Notes: a model not told the origin generated them from the letters alone. Shown: positions 18,027-26,913, counted from the first letter of the stretch. The stretch is 58,378 bases of DNA from Clostridioides difficile CD160 (GCF_000449425.2 NZ_AVHW01000115.1:1-58378); one strand, 5' to 3'. Translations and numbers: made by a program.

Positions 18027-18107
18027 TTATTTAAGATAATATTTTGATAAATCAATATAGACCTTTTTCATATCAGACCCTCTAAAATTGTTTAATATTC
18101 TATTCAT
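18027..18107 (-). CDS. 26-aa leader-like peptide upstream of PBP gene
   Basis: ATG at 18105-18107 follows AGGAGGTAATTAA, an excellent ribosome site. The peptide is MNRILNNFRGSDMKKVYIDL plus six more residues, with no hydrophobic run. It is the only translated-looking frame between the terminator at 18240-18274 and the PBP start at 17954. A leader peptide controlling the PBP gene, or a small protein, are both possible. Confidence 0.5.
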   Translation of the reverse strand: MNRILNNFRGSDMKKVYIDLSKYYLK

Positions 18108-18239
18108 TTAATTACCTCCTGTTTCTAAATTTGTATTTATTTTATATACTAAAATTACAAAGTATATATTATTGCAAAAGTTTCATGAATTTTGGTCTGA
18201 AATAGAAAATTTTTTATCTAAATCTGATTTCAAAAATAA

Positions 18240-18274
18240 AAAAACTATCCTCACATATTGAAAAGATAGTTTTT
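18240..18274. terminator. Intrinsic terminator
   Basis: AAAAACTATC and GATAGTTTTT pair around a 15-base loop. It lies downstream of the 61-aa gene at 18450 on the minus strand and upstream of the PBP leader. The remaining sequence between 17955 and 18449 holds nothing else that I can support. Confidence 0.8.
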
Positions 18275-18449
18275 CTATAAAAAAATATAATATATTTAAT
18301 TGTTTAATTAATTTTATTTTCATTTTTATGTTATTTAAAATAATTTCTAGTCATTTTTTCTAAAAGAACATTCAAAATAAATTTTTAGATAATATTAAAA
18401 GCTTTGGCATTCTTCAGGTTATATAAACTAAACTTTATTATAATCAATA

Positions 18450-18635
18450 TTATTTATACCTATCTATTGAAATAACTTTTTTGTCAAAAAAATCATTACT
18501 TTCTTGGTTATTTTTATCTTTAGTAAAAGCATTATAGAATTTTGAATAAATAGCTTCTGAATTGTTTGGCATTAAACTTAAGTTATGTTTCTTGCAAAAA
18601 CTGTTTAAGTAATCTTCTAAATCTTTATTTAACAT
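18450..18635 (-). CDS. Small hypothetical protein, 61 aa
   Basis: Charged soluble protein beginning MLNKDLEDYLNSFCKK, with a basic centre and an acidic segment (NNQESNDFFDKK). AGGAGG ribosome site upstream. No family recognised. The DNA from 18636 to 18923 has no gene that I can support. Confidence 0.55.
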   Translation of the reverse strand: MLNKDLEDYLNSFCKKHNLSLMPNNSEAIYSKFYNAFTKDKNNQESNDFFDKKVISIDRYK

Positions 18636-18923
18636 ATTATTTCCTCCTATACAATTAATTTAAACTAATAAAAAAGAGCAGGGCTAATTGAGCCATTATC
18701 AATAATCAAATGACTTCTCAAACAGTTATTTTAATATTACTATATTAACATTATTAACTATTATTAGAGTTTTCATTCAATTATTATGAAATTTTTAATA
18801 AATAAACACATTTAAAAGATAAACTAATAATTTAAAATTTGTAGGGTAGAGGAGAGCTAAGTTATTAAATATAAACAACATATTATGGATACTAATTTAT
18901 ATTTACATACATACTGTAAAGCT

Positions 18924-19238
18924 TCATTCATCTATAATTCCTACATTATTATTTATTTTATCTATATCTACAATCTTATACCAGTTTGAATCATGGCCAG
19001 AATCATCTATCCATTTAAAAAACACATTTTTATCTATATTTTCTTTAGTATCTTGTAATACAGGTCTAGTATAATGGATAATTGGGATACTAGCGTATTC
19101 CTTTTTGCCTACATAAAAACAACCCTTGATTCCTTTTTTTCTAGCCATCTTAATAGCAGCTTCTTTACTTTCATATTCATCACTATTAAAATACTCTCCA
19201 TCTTCACTATATAACCAAATTTCTTTTTTAAATCTCAT
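18924..19238 (-). CDS. Hypothetical phage-type protein, 104 aa
   Basis: Begins MRFKKEIWLYSEDGEYFNSD and contains KEAAIKMARKKGIKGCFYVGKKE, a helix then strand pattern found in uncharacterised phage proteins. The ribosome site GAGGAGG is present. The gene lies 14 bp downstream of the Dam-type methylase, so they are probably translated from one message. Confidence 0.7.
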   Translation of the reverse strand: MRFKKEIWLYSEDGEYFNSDEYESKEAAIKMARKKGIKGCFYVGKKEYASIPIIHYTRPVLQDTKENIDKNVFFKWIDDSGHDSNWYKIVDIDKINNNVGIIDE

Positions 19239-19252
19239 ATAAATTCCTCCTC

Positions 19253-20056
19253 TTAAAATAAACTAAGTTGCTTATTAACCTCAAAATTAGTCCATAATAC
19301 CTCCTTTCTTACTTTCCCATGCTCTGCATGTGACTTAAACTCTAACTTATTCCAATGTTTAAGTGTTTCATTATATAAATTAGAATTATATCCACTTATT
19401 ATCACAGTTCCAATATGATTTAAAATTACCTTTAGCAATTTCTCATGTTCTTCTTCTGTTTCCATCTCTACATTATACATTCTCTGAGTTCTTGTTTTTA
19501 ATAAATATGGAGGGTCTATATATATTAAACAATCATTTTGGTTATATTTTTTTATTAAGTCTATAGCATCTCTGTTTTCTATTTCTGCATCTTTTAATCT
19601 TATAGCTGTATTTAAAATATAATCAGGTAAATCATTCCACTTACCTATAACTTTTTGAAAACAAATTTTACTTAATTTAGGTCCTGTATGTTTCCATCCA
19701 GTTTTATGCCTTTGTAATCCAGCTCTAGCCATGTTTGTTCTTATTATAAATTTTCTAGCTTTTTCTATATTATTATCAGTTTCTACGATATTACAATTAT
19801 TGTATTCATCTCGAGCATAGGGTGTAAAATACATAGCATTTGCTAATTCTCTTGGATTATCTCTTATACATTTAAATAAATTTACAATCTGTTTATCTGC
19901 ATCATTCAATATTTCAGTATTGCACGCTTCTTTATTGAAAAATATTGCGCCACTTCCGAAAAATGGTTCTAAATATACATTATGCCTTGGAAGTATATCT
20001 ATTATGTTACTTGCCATACTCCATTTCGCACCTGGCCAACTTAAAATCCTATTCAT
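19253..20056 (-). CDS. Dam-type adenine-N6 DNA methyltransferase (D12 class)
   Basis: 267 residues. LSWPGAK at 5-11 and EPFFGSGAIFF at 30-40 form the AdoMet-binding motifs, and DPPY (181-184) is the catalytic motif IV, in the order of the alpha (D12/Dam) class. The enzyme transfers a methyl group to adenine N6; the target site cannot be read from sequence. No restriction enzyme is adjacent, so it is probably a solitary methylase used for protection or regulation. One of three DNA methyltransferases in the window. Confidence 0.92.
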   Translation of the reverse strand: MNRILSWPGAKWSMASNIIDILPRHNVYLEPFFGSGAIFFNKEACNTEILNDADKQIVNLFKCIRDNPRELANAMYFTPYARDEYNNCNIVETDNNIEKARKFIIRTNMARAGLQRHKTGWKHTGPKLSKICFQKVIGKWNDLPDYILNTAIRLKDAEIENRDAIDLIKKYNQNDCLIYIDPPYLLKTRTQRMYNVEMETEEEHEKLLKVILNHIGTVIISGYNSNLYNETLKHWNKLEFKSHAEHGKVRKEVLWTNFEVNKQLSLF

Positions 20057-20151
20057 TTTCTCACACTCTTAGCCTTTTCTCTTAAAATAATTTACTATGT
20101 TACTTACATATGCTTTGTTCTATAATCTCATTTTCTAGTTAAAATAAATAT

Positions 20152-20361
20152 TTATTTTATTCCTAATTCAACATGCCCATGTTCTAAATTTACAACAGAT
20201 GTAACTTCTTTATTAACCTCAATTCCTAAATATCTCTGACATGCATCTGTTAGTATAAGAAAATCACCTTTTGAAAAAGTTTTATTTTCTCTAATTTTAA
20301 TACTTTTATTCTTTATTGCATCCTTGAAAGTACTAGAATCTACCTGTAATTTATGTATCAT
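20152..20361 (-). CDS. DUF3850/ASCH-like small protein
   Basis: 69 residues from the ATG at 20359-20361, chosen because GAGGGTGATT lies just upstream. The pattern FKDAIKNKSIKIRENK ... FSKGDFLILTDACQRYLG matches the DUF3850/ASCH-like beta barrel common in phages, which is thought to bind RNA or nucleotides. The C-terminus ends LEHGHVELGIK, typical of the family. Part of the small-gene block leading to the Dam-type methylase. Confidence 0.65.
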   Translation of the reverse strand: MIHKLQVDSSTFKDAIKNKSIKIRENKTFSKGDFLILTDACQRYLGIEVNKEVTSVVNLEHGHVELGIK

Positions 20362-20417
20362 AATAATCACCCTCAAAATCTATATATTTATTTTTCTTCC
20401 TCATATTTTCATCTCTA

Positions 20418-20684
20418 TCAATAATTTCTCGATTGGATTTCCCACAACATTTCTTGCAAATTTTCATCATCTGATTCAATAATTTCTAAATCTGTTTTAT
20501 TAAATTTGCACTTAGGACAATATATATCTGACCAGTCTTGAGAAGATGGTTTAGTCTTTCTAGCTTTTTTAGTAAGCTTACCAGTTCTTGTGTTTATTTT
20601 TCTAATAACTTCATATCCATAATTTGCTATAAATTCTAGTTGGCCTCCACACTTTGGACAAATGAACTTTATATCTTTATTCAT
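20418..20684 (-). CDS. Zinc-ribbon protein
   Basis: 88 residues when started at the ATG 20682-20684, which has GAAGGTGT upstream; a longer frame to 20726 is open but lacks a ribosome site. CPKCGGQLEF near the start and YCPKCKF later give a CxxC...CxxC zinc ribbon separated by a basic region. Such small phage proteins usually bind nucleic acid or act as adaptors. Confidence 0.7.
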   Translation of the reverse strand: MNKDIKFICPKCGGQLEFIANYGYEVIRKINTRTGKLTKKARKTKPSSQDWSDIYCPKCKFNKTDLEIIESDDENLQEMLWEIQSRNY

Positions 20685-20804
20685 GTAAACACCTTCAATC
20701 TTAGTTATTATTAGAATATTTATCAAATCAATATTACCTCAAAACCTCATCATTATTTAATAATTTTACTAAATGGAGCAGAGCAGAGTAAAATTTCATT
20801 ATTT

Positions 20805-21200
20805 TTATTTATGTTTATTAACAATCTTTTTATTACGAATTCCCAAAATCCAATAATTTGCTATTCTAAAAAAGCTAAGTCCTAGCAACAGGAATACAAA
20901 TACTGTTGCTGTTGATAGATAGTTTGTTAAAGAAACAAAAATACATATAAACACATCAAGTAAAAGTATCAAGAATTCTAACTTTTTTATTTTTAATGGA
21001 AAAATCTCATAAAATTCATTTTTTGATTTTTCATACAATACTTTAGTTAATATCTCTCCAATAAACATAATAAAAACACTTATAAGAGTACAAATCTGAT
21101 TTATTATTAAGCTTCTATTGCCTAAAATAACTACACATAATATTAAATATATTATGAAACTAAAAGTCTCATAAATAAAAAATTTATTTTTATAATCCAT
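20805..21200 (-). CDS. Membrane protein, about four helices
   Basis: 131 residues with hydrophobic segments FSFIIYLILCVVIL, ICTLISVFIMFIGEIL, LEFLILLLDVFICIFV and VFVFLLLGLSFF. Loops are short and basic. The gene has its own spacing on both sides and may be a separate unit. Family and function unknown. Confidence 0.65.
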   Translation of the reverse strand: MDYKNKFFIYETFSFIIYLILCVVILGNRSLIINQICTLISVFIMFIGEILTKVLYEKSKNEFYEIFPLKIKKLEFLILLLDVFICIFVSLTNYLSTATVFVFLLLGLSFFRIANYWILGIRNKKIVNKHK

Positions 21201-21252
21201 AACAATATATCCTTTTCATTTAAAACTTTAAATATACTAATATTTTTTAATC

Positions 21253-21447
21253 TTACTTAAACATATTTATATAAACCTCAACAAAGTCAAATTGTTGTTG
21301 TGTATATAGTTCTTTGTTAGGTTCATTATTTTTTTCCCAAGTATCTATTCTTGCTTTTACATCTTCTATTATATCTTCAGAAAGATTGTACTTATGCACT
21401 GCTTCTATTAATTCTTGCAGATTGCTTATCTTAACATTATTCTTCAT
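21253..21447 (-). CDS. Small helical protein, paralogue of 35581
   Basis: 64 residues. KISNLQELIEAVHKYNLSEDII followed by EDVKARIDTW and YTQQQFDFVEVYIN matches the plus-strand protein at 35581 (NNIQQLNDALKKYNIP, LEDVDRRITNW, IKQQYRYIENFIN). This type of small conserved protein is frequent in C. difficile phages; I believe it falls near DUF6877, but cannot confirm. Ribosome site AAAGGAGAAAA. Confidence 0.7.
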   Translation of the reverse strand: MKNNVKISNLQELIEAVHKYNLSEDIIEDVKARIDTWEKNNEPNKELYTQQQFDFVEVYINMFK

Positions 21448-21609
21448 AATTTTCTCCTTTAGAGTAGCATTTACTCGTTGTTTGATTTTTAGTTATACTT
21501 ATATTAATGAGGTAAAGAAATCTATAAAATTATACTTTTTATAAACCTATTTGTAATTTATAGATTTCTTTTATATCTAAATATTATAAATATAATACTT
21601 TTTATAATT

Positions 21610-21858
21610 TTAAAGTTGTTTAAATTCTTCTTCAGCTTTATTATTTTCCATTTCCATAATCTCATAAATATCCGCTTCTAACCCTAAAGCAGTAAGTACA
21701 TCAAAGATATGATTGACATAATCCAAACTTGTATTTAATATATCTTCTTTCTGTCCTGCATCTATTGTATTTACAAGCTCTGTTGTCTTTTTTAATAAAT
21801 TTAGATTTAGATTTGTTTTTTCTTCTTCTGAAACATTAATAATTGATTCTACGTTCAT
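21610..21858 (-). CDS. Small hypothetical acidic protein, 82 aa
   Basis: A frame is open to 21963, but the ATG at 21856-21858 (MNVESIINVSEEEKTN) has the ribosome site CAGGGTGGGAT and avoids an 83-bp overlap with the next gene, so I use it. The protein is acidic and helical, ending NNKAEEEFKQL. No family recognised. It is the last gene of the block 21610-23086. Confidence 0.65.
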   Translation of the reverse strand: MNVESIINVSEEEKTNLNLNLLKKTTELVNTIDAGQKEDILNTSLDYVNHIFDVLTALGLEADIYEIMEMENNKAEEEFKQL

Positions 21859-21880
21859 TTTAATCCCACCCTGTAATATT

Positions 21881-22282
21881 TTATTTTTTATTTTGTCTTT
21901 TTTTATCAACAAATTCTTTATTAATCCAAGAAGTAATTTCTTCAAGATAAAATCCCTCACCACAAATTGGGCATATTGGTAACATCTTTCTACCTCTATA
22001 TTTTTTTTCTAAATTTCTAATTACTATTAAGTAAGGTTTATAATTTGAAAGTTCTTTTTTTTGTTTTAATATATTATTTGCTTGCTCATTTAAACGCTCA
22101 CAATTTAAAGCTAGTTCGTACAATGCTTCATAAGCTTCTACTCTTATTCCACACTTTGAGCAGTGAATAGATTTATTGGTTGTATCTACTGTAAAACTTC
22201 TTTCTTCACATTCACATATTTTTCGATTATCTCTATTTATTCTTAATAAGCCAATTTCAATTATATTATCTGGTAAATCCAT
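21881..22282 (-). CDS. Phage-type zinc-binding protein with two Cys clusters
   Basis: 133 residues. An N-terminal cluster (CECEERSF ... HCSKCG) and a C-terminal cluster (CPICGEGF) flank a coiled-coil-like middle (LNEQANNILKQKKEL). The layout is common in uncharacterised Firmicute phage proteins. It ends 1 bp after the stop region of its upstream neighbour, so the two are coupled. A nucleic-acid-binding adaptor is likely. Confidence 0.7.
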   Translation of the reverse strand: MDLPDNIIEIGLLRINRDNRKICECEERSFTVDTTNKSIHCSKCGIRVEAYEALYELALNCERLNEQANNILKQKKELSNYKPYLIVIRNLEKKYRGRKMLPICPICGEGFYLEEITSWINKEFVDKKRQNKK

Positions 22283-22283
22283 T

Positions 22284-22487
22284 TTAGAACCTCTCCTTCA
22301 TATTAAGCCAATCATTAAACTCTTCTTCAGTCATATATTTTAATTTTTCAATACCAAATTCTGATATATAGTCATATTCATATTGGGCATGATTTATGGC
22401 AACAGATATTTCTTTCCCATTATTAAAATGTTGCTTTGCTCTTTCAACAGTATATATAGTCCTTGAATCTATCATTTCACTAATCAT
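22284..22487 (-). CDS. Small hypothetical protein, 67 aa
   Basis: Soluble protein containing VERAKQHFNNGKEISVAINHAQ and ending MTEEEFNDWLNMKERF. The first ATG (22485-22487) has GGAGA too close; the second ATG four codons later (GTGAAATG) is an alternative start. Overlaps the upstream coiled-coil gene by 8 bp. No family recognised. Confidence 0.6.
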   Translation of the reverse strand: MISEMIDSRTIYTVERAKQHFNNGKEISVAINHAQYEYDYISEFGIEKLKYMTEEEFNDWLNMKERF

Positions 22488-22728
22488 TCTCCAATCTTTC
22501 TTTTAAGATTTTATTTTCTTTTTCTAAATCATTTAACTTTTTATAAATATGCATATGGTATTCTATATCTTTAATAATTTCTATTTTTTCTTTCTTCTTC
22601 TCAATTGATTTAACAAGTTCTTTTTCTTTTTTCTTGTTTTCAATTAATATACCAAATAAAATACCTAGTACTAAAAACATTGTATTTAAAACTATTATAT
22701 TTATTTCCAGTACACTCCCTCCATTCAA
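22480..22728 (-). CDS. Membrane-anchored coiled-coil protein
   Basis: 82 residues from a TTG. The best ribosome site, GGAGGGAGTG, lies inside this reading, so translation more likely begins at the CTG six bases after it, giving about 76 residues. One membrane helix (IVLNTMFLVLGILFGILI) is followed by a long lysine/glutamate coiled coil (KSIEKKKEKIEIIKD, LEKENKILKERLE). This is the layout of phage Rz-like or membrane-tethered adaptor proteins; function unknown. Confidence 0.6.
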   Translation of the reverse strand: MNGGSVLEINIIVLNTMFLVLGILFGILIENKKKEKELVKSIEKKKEKIEIIKDIEYHMHIYKKLNDLEKENKILKERLEND

Positions 22729-22744
22729 AAACTCTTTTATTAAA

Positions 22745-23086
22745 TTAATAAACTTTAAAATATAAATACTTACAAGAGGATAGATTGCTTAATCCATTTT
22801 TTTTATTTAGATATATTTCTATATAGGAATGATAATACAAAAGCTCATTTATTTCTCTAAATATATCTAATAACTTATTAACCATTTTTATATTATCTAT
22901 TTTATTAAAAAGCTTAAACTTATAACGGCTATTTGTTTCAATAGCTCTCATTACATTAGAAAGTGAATCTAAATTAATATTCTCTAATATTTTAAAATTT
23001 CTTAAATCATATAGATTAAATATATTTTCATAAAGTTCTACAATCTTCATTTCATTTAAGCTTAATGAATTTTTATTGTTTAGCAT
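22745..23086 (-). CDS. Hypothetical helical protein, 113 aa
   Basis: Start placed at the ATG 23084-23086 because GGAGGG lies 5 bases upstream; the earlier ATG overlaps that ribosome site. The protein is helical and charged (LNEMKIVELYENIFNLYDL, IKMVNKLLDIFREINELL) with no membrane helix and no known motif. First gene of the small-gene block. Confidence 0.6.
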   Translation of the reverse strand: MLNNKNSLSLNEMKIVELYENIFNLYDLRNFKILENINLDSLSNVMRAIETNSRYKFKLFNKIDNIKMVNKLLDIFREINELLYYHSYIEIYLNKKNGLSNLSSCKYLYFKVY

Positions 23087-23266
23087 TTTTGTACCCTCCA
23101 CTTAATAACATATTTTTAAACTTGTGGTGCTTATTGAGAATTATACGGTCTTGAGCTATTAAAAACAACACTTGAAATTTAGATATTTTTTAATGGAAAT
23201 TTTCTGAAACTGTATTTAAAAATTTGTCAATACATATTTGATATTTGATGTTATTAAACATATAAA

Positions 23267-23302
23267 AAAGGAGATTCCTCATACTTCTAAGGAATCTCCT
23301 TT
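23267..23302. terminator. Intrinsic terminator
   Basis: AAAGGAGATTCCT and AGGAATCTCCTTT pair perfectly around a 10-base loop, immediately after the stop of the DUF1643-like pseudogene on the minus strand. Confidence 0.85.
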
Positions 23303-23306
23303 ATAA

Positions 23307-23902
23307 CTAAATAAAATAGTTTCTTTCTTGCATCCATCTTTTTAACTCATCTTTATAAAAATTAAAATCCATATTCTTATTAATTAATGGATGTCTTGGG
23401 AAACCTTTCTTAGTTAGTGTATTTATACAATATGGCTGCTTCTTCAGTTCTTTTACAATTTTCAATACTTCATTTTCTCTATCTCTATGTTCAGGAACAA
23501 CCTCATCTCCCCATGCAAATATTATGTAATTGCTATTACTACATTCATTTTTTATTATTTCCTTGTTTCTTTTCCATGAAACACTATTGTTATATTCAAT
23601 ACAATTCTTAATTCATCAGATTTTGGTGTTATCATTGTAAATAAATTCACTATAGATAGTACTCCCACATCTTTGAATTTATCATAAATATAGCTTATAA
23701 CTTTATCGGTTGTTTTATCTGAACGATTAGCATTTGCATAGCTTGGATTTTTCATGATGATAGTTACTTTTTTATTAGATATTTTATTCTTATTGTAGGG
23801 TATTTGTAACAAGAACCTTTCATTTTCTTTGATTATTACAGTTATTTTATCTTTTACAAATTCTTTATCATAATTATTTTCACACATGTTTTTCACCTTC
23901 AA
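23307..23902 (-). pseudogene. DUF1643-family gene broken by one-base deletion
   Basis: The first frame encodes about 100 residues typical of DUF1643 (KKVTIIMKNPSYANANRSD, SIVNLFTMITPKSDEL) and then ends early at 23555. A second frame carries the expected family C-terminus (YIIFAWGDEV, TKKGFPRHPL) and runs to a stop at 23307. One A missing near 23609 (AA instead of AAA after GAATT) would join them as SDELKNCIEYNN. The family is common in phages and of unknown function. The gene is broken, or the assembly is wrong at this point. Confidence 0.8.
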
Positions 23903-24092
23903 TCCCTTTTATCTAAGTATAAATCTTGCTAATGAATAGTATGCTGCTACTATAACTAAATTATCTACTTTCATACTAATAATGGCAACATATTTATACT
24001 TACTTTTAAATTTATGTACATACCAGTTCTATAGATTGAGTGTTTCCTTAGTAAAGGTACACACTAAACCTATTTTTCAAGATTCTTTTTGT

Positions 24093-24138
24093 GTTAGTTA
24101 TGTTATTGTTAACTAACATACAATATGTTACAATAACA
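24093..24138 (+). promoter_or_regulatory. Nested inverted repeats upstream of TnpA-like gene
   Basis: GTTAGTTA (24093-24100) pairs with TAACTAAC (24110-24117), and TGTTATTGT (24101-24109) pairs with ACAATAACA (24130-24138). They lie 50-95 bp before the TnpA-like start. In an IS200 element such repeats would form the end hairpin bound by TnpA; here they could also be an autoregulatory operator. Confidence 0.5.
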
Positions 24139-24186
24139 TTAAAGTAAGTTTTCTATTATAAAACTAACAAAGGAGAATTTAGAAAA

Positions 24187-24609
24187 ATGAATCTTACAAC
24201 AAAAGAAATAAACATAAATGATATAATTTGTGACTGTGATTACCATATTGCATTTTGCACTAAATATAAAAAAGATGTACTAATTAATGAAGTAAAAGAA
24301 ATGTTAGAAGATATTTTAAAAGAAGAAGCTAAAAAACTATGTGTTGAAATAAAAGAAATAAACATTCATGAAAATTATGTACACCTTTTTATTTCTTGTC
24401 ATACTGTTCCTGGAGTACATATTGTCATCAAGAAATTAAAATATAGAAGTGCTAAAATGCTAATGGACACATTTCCTAAATTAAAAAGTAGTATGCCAAA
24501 TATGTGGACTAGAAAATATTTTTGCAGTACAAACCCTACATTAGATGTAAATCTAATGAAAAGATATATAGAAAGTGAAATAACAAGAAGCAAAAAAACT
24601 TATAAATAG
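24187..24609 (+). CDS. IS200/IS605 TnpA-like protein with altered HUH motif
   Basis: 140 residues matching Y1 transposases: YHIAFCTKYKKDVL at the start and catalytic tyrosine in RYIESE (Y127). The metal-binding HUH box should read HVH, but here it is YVH (residues 64-66), a single CAT to TAT change. Without the first histidine, DNA cleavage is unlikely. No TnpB/IscB and no clear terminal ends were found. It has its own ribosome site (AAAGGAG) and terminator, so it may be a retained DNA-binding protein in the manner of REP-associated TnpA relatives. Confidence 0.75.
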   Translation: MNLTTKEININDIICDCDYHIAFCTKYKKDVLINEVKEMLEDILKEEAKKLCVEIKEINIHENYVHLFISCHTVPGVHIVIKKLKYRSAKMLMDTFPKLKSSMPNMWTRKYFCSTNPTLDVNLMKRYIESEITRSKKTYK

Positions 24610-24617
24610 GACTACAT

Positions 24618-24649
24618 AAAAGCATTCTCTCAAAAAAGAGAATGCTTTT
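24618..24649. terminator. Bidirectional intrinsic terminator
   Basis: AAAAGCATTCTCT and AGAGAATGCTTTT pair around a 6-base loop. It serves both the TnpA-like gene from the left and the small HTH gene at 24658 from the right, which converge here. Confidence 0.88.
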
Positions 24650-24657
24650 TGATATTA

Positions 24658-24870
24658 TTATTTTAGATAATCTAGTTCAAGTAATTCCAATACCTCATCA
24701 TCATTTAACTCTAATACTTTGGATATATTTTCAAATTCTTCTATTTTAAAATCCTTTGTACCATTTTCTTTTTTCGAATATGTTGATGATGCCATATTCA
24801 AACATATACTTATTATTTGATGAGTATATTTTTTTTCAATCCGATATTCTTTCAATTTTTCTAACTTCAT
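24658..24870 (-). CDS. Cro-like HTH regulator, paralogue 1
   Basis: 70 residues from the ATG at 24868-24870, which has GTGGAGGTT upstream. KKYTHQIISICLNMASSTYSKKENG is a Cro/C1-type helix-turn-helix with a weakly conserved first helix. It shares the pattern STYSKKENGTKDFKIEEFENI with the neighbours at 24923 and 47555 (YSDKEKGKTPFTIPEFEKL). The set of three small repressors suggests gene duplication in this element. Confidence 0.75.
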   Translation of the reverse strand: MKLEKLKEYRIEKKYTHQIISICLNMASSTYSKKENGTKDFKIEEFENISKVLELNDDEVLELLELDYLK

Positions 24871-24922
24871 TATAACCTCCACTATATTTGAATTATAATC
24901 ATTACTTGCTAAAACCTTTATA

Positions 24923-25126
24923 CTAATGTAACTCTAATAATTCAAGGACTTCTTTTCTATTTAAATTTAATGCTTTTACTATCCTAATAAATTCATCCGT
25001 TTTAAAAGAAGTATTACCTTCTTCTTTATCATAATATGTAGAATAAGCTATTCCAGCTTTTGTACTTAAATCCCTTTTTGTGTATCCTTTTTTTTCTCTA
25101 TATTCTTTCAACTTTTCTAGAACCAT
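24923..25126 (-). CDS. Cro-like HTH regulator, paralogue 2
   Basis: 67 residues from the ATG at 25124-25126 (GATGGAGGTAAAT before it). YTKRDLSTKAGIAYSTYYDKEEG is a clean helix-turn-helix, followed by FKTDEFIRIVKALNLNRKEVLELLE. Adjacent to paralogue 1 on the same strand. These proteins usually bind palindromic operators as dimers; no target was identified. Confidence 0.78.
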   Translation of the reverse strand: MVLEKLKEYREKKGYTKRDLSTKAGIAYSTYYDKEEGNTSFKTDEFIRIVKALNLNRKEVLELLELH

Positions 25127-25258
25127 ATTTACCTCCATCTTATAAGTTTAATTTTGAAGATATTAAAATATATTTTAATACTCATATTTTACATTGGTGA
25201 ATTAAGAAGAAAATATATAAATACATAACATATATGTACTTATATTTTTAAGTGAGTA

Positions 25259-25597
25259 TTAATATAAATTACTTTGAATTTTACTTATTAAAAAATCCTC
25301 TACATTTGAATTGTCATCTTCAAATATGCTAGTTTCTATCTCATTGAATATGTCCTTGCTATATAAATATACAAATATATCTATATACCTATATTCCCCT
25401 TCTATATCGAATTTTTCTAAAATCTCATTACTTTCTTTTAATTTATTTATAGTGTTTTTGTTAGCTACGGCATAAATATAAGTTTCAATAGAGCTATTAA
25501 AGAAAAAGTGTAACTTATCTCCCTGTTCTATTGTTATACAACTAAGGAGACAATGTCCTCCTGTATCTTCATTTATTACTTTTTCTATTATTTTCAT
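25259..25597 (-). CDS. Hypothetical protein, 112 aa
   Basis: Soluble protein beginning MKIIEKVINEDTGGHCLLSC, with beta-rich segments (KLHFFFNSSIETYIYAVANK, YRYIDIFVYLYSKD). AGGAGGAGT ribosome site. It ends in an acidic stretch (FEDDNSNVEDFL). No family recognised; it is next to the metallopeptidase gene but separated by 94 bp. Confidence 0.65.
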   Translation of the reverse strand: MKIIEKVINEDTGGHCLLSCITIEQGDKLHFFFNSSIETYIYAVANKNTINKLKESNEILEKFDIEGEYRYIDIFVYLYSKDIFNEIETSIFEDDNSNVEDFLISKIQSNLY

Positions 25598-25690
25598 TTT
25601 TGACTCCTCCTAATAATTAATCTTCTTACATATTTAATCCACTTATGTAGAAAGTATATAAGAAGAACTGCTAATTAATATGCTATTTTA

Positions 25691-26281
25691 CTATAGATTA
25701 TCCAAACAAGCAGCTAAATCTGAAAATTCTTTTTCTTCCATGATACTAACTCTTTCAAAATTAGTAAATTCACTTCTACTATTTAAATACTTTACTATAT
25801 TTTTACCAAAATTATTAGTATTATTAGATACAAAATCTATGGCTATTTTATTAGCTTCTATTTCAGCCCAACGATTTACATAAATTGTACTTTTCATTTT
25901 CTCATTGATTTCTGTTGTTAATCTTCTACTTTCAAATTGTTTTGCATGTACTAATTCATGTACTAATGCAAGTTTTATAAATATTAATACAACATCATCG
26001 TATAAAATTTTATTTTTATTATTTTCAAATACTTTAAAACTATTAGATATATGATTTGCCATAGCTTCTGTATAAAATACAATTTTATTTTCTTTAGGAA
26101 AGAATGAAGCATTAACATTTTGATTAATATATCCAGATTCATCATGTGAAAAACATTCACAGCTAAAACTATAATCCCTTATTTCTAGGTATTTTATAAC
26201 TTCTGCTTTAAAATCTTTTATAGCATCACTATATATAACTTTTTCTATTCTGTTACTATCAACACACATATAACTTAACAT
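25691..26281 (-). CDS. Zincin-type metallopeptidase
   Basis: 196 residues with HELVH at 108-112 (zinc ligands H108 and H112, catalytic E109) and a downstream acidic helix WAEIEANKIAIDF that supplies the third ligand. This is the gluzincin/ImmA-like arrangement. ImmA-type peptidases cleave phage repressors; a repressor pair could be one of the HTH genes nearby, but that is inference. No signal peptide is seen, so it acts inside the cell. The same motif and flanks occur in the truncated gene at 53393. Confidence 0.82.
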   Translation of the reverse strand: MLSYMCVDSNRIEKVIYSDAIKDFKAEVIKYLEIRDYSFSCECFSHDESGYINQNVNASFFPKENKIVFYTEAMANHISNSFKVFENNKNKILYDDVVLIFIKLALVHELVHAKQFESRRLTTEINEKMKSTIYVNRWAEIEANKIAIDFVSNNTNNFGKNIVKYLNSRSEFTNFERVSIMEEKEFSDLAACLDNL

Positions 26282-26443
26282 TTTAATTCATCATCAACTT
26301 TCTTCTTATATTTTTTATAGTTATAAATTATACAATAAATCATATTTTTTCTGACTTCAAGTCTTCATATATTTACTTAGAAGCTTTGATGAAAAGGATA
26401 TAATAAAAGTAGCACATGAAATTTAGTTTAATTGGAAAGTAAT

Positions 26444-26824
26444 TTGAGTAATTCACAAAACAGTAATAACCAAAATCTGATTGAAGAAGATATGAATAAA
26501 TTAGAAAAATAGATTAGTATAACACTAGATTTATGTAAAGAGTCTTTTGCCGCTGAAGAGAACAGAAGAAGTAGTATAAATAACAAAGCTAATCTTATAT
26601 TAGTCATTATTATTGGCTTTCTAGGGTTCTCAAATTTTTTTAAATTTCCTAAACTACAAGAATTTAAAAATATACCTGTTGAACTGTACTATACGTTGTT
26701 AACCACACATAGAATAGGAATCACTATGCTATTTTTTGCGTTAGGATTAACAATTTTCACAACATTTCCTAATAATTATAAATCGATAGGAATTGACCTT
26801 CTTTATATGAAAACTTTGCGTTGA
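26444..26824 (+). pseudogene. Broken two-helix membrane protein gene
   Basis: A single plus-strand frame from TTG 26444 to TGA 26822 is interrupted by TAG at 26510-26512. After the stop it encodes FAAEENRRSSINNKANLILV, a hydrophobic segment (IIIGFLGFSNFF), then a second one (ITMLFFALGLTIF). A promoter-like word (GATGAAAAGGATATAATAAA, 26388-26407) stands upstream. No other disruption is present, so this is a young pseudogene. Confidence 0.6.
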
Positions 26825-26913
26825 AAAACAAAGTAATGAAAATTATTTTAGAGGTATCCAATGATAGATATTAATACATAAGTTGATTTTATCTAAATGT
26901 ATAACTATTTATA

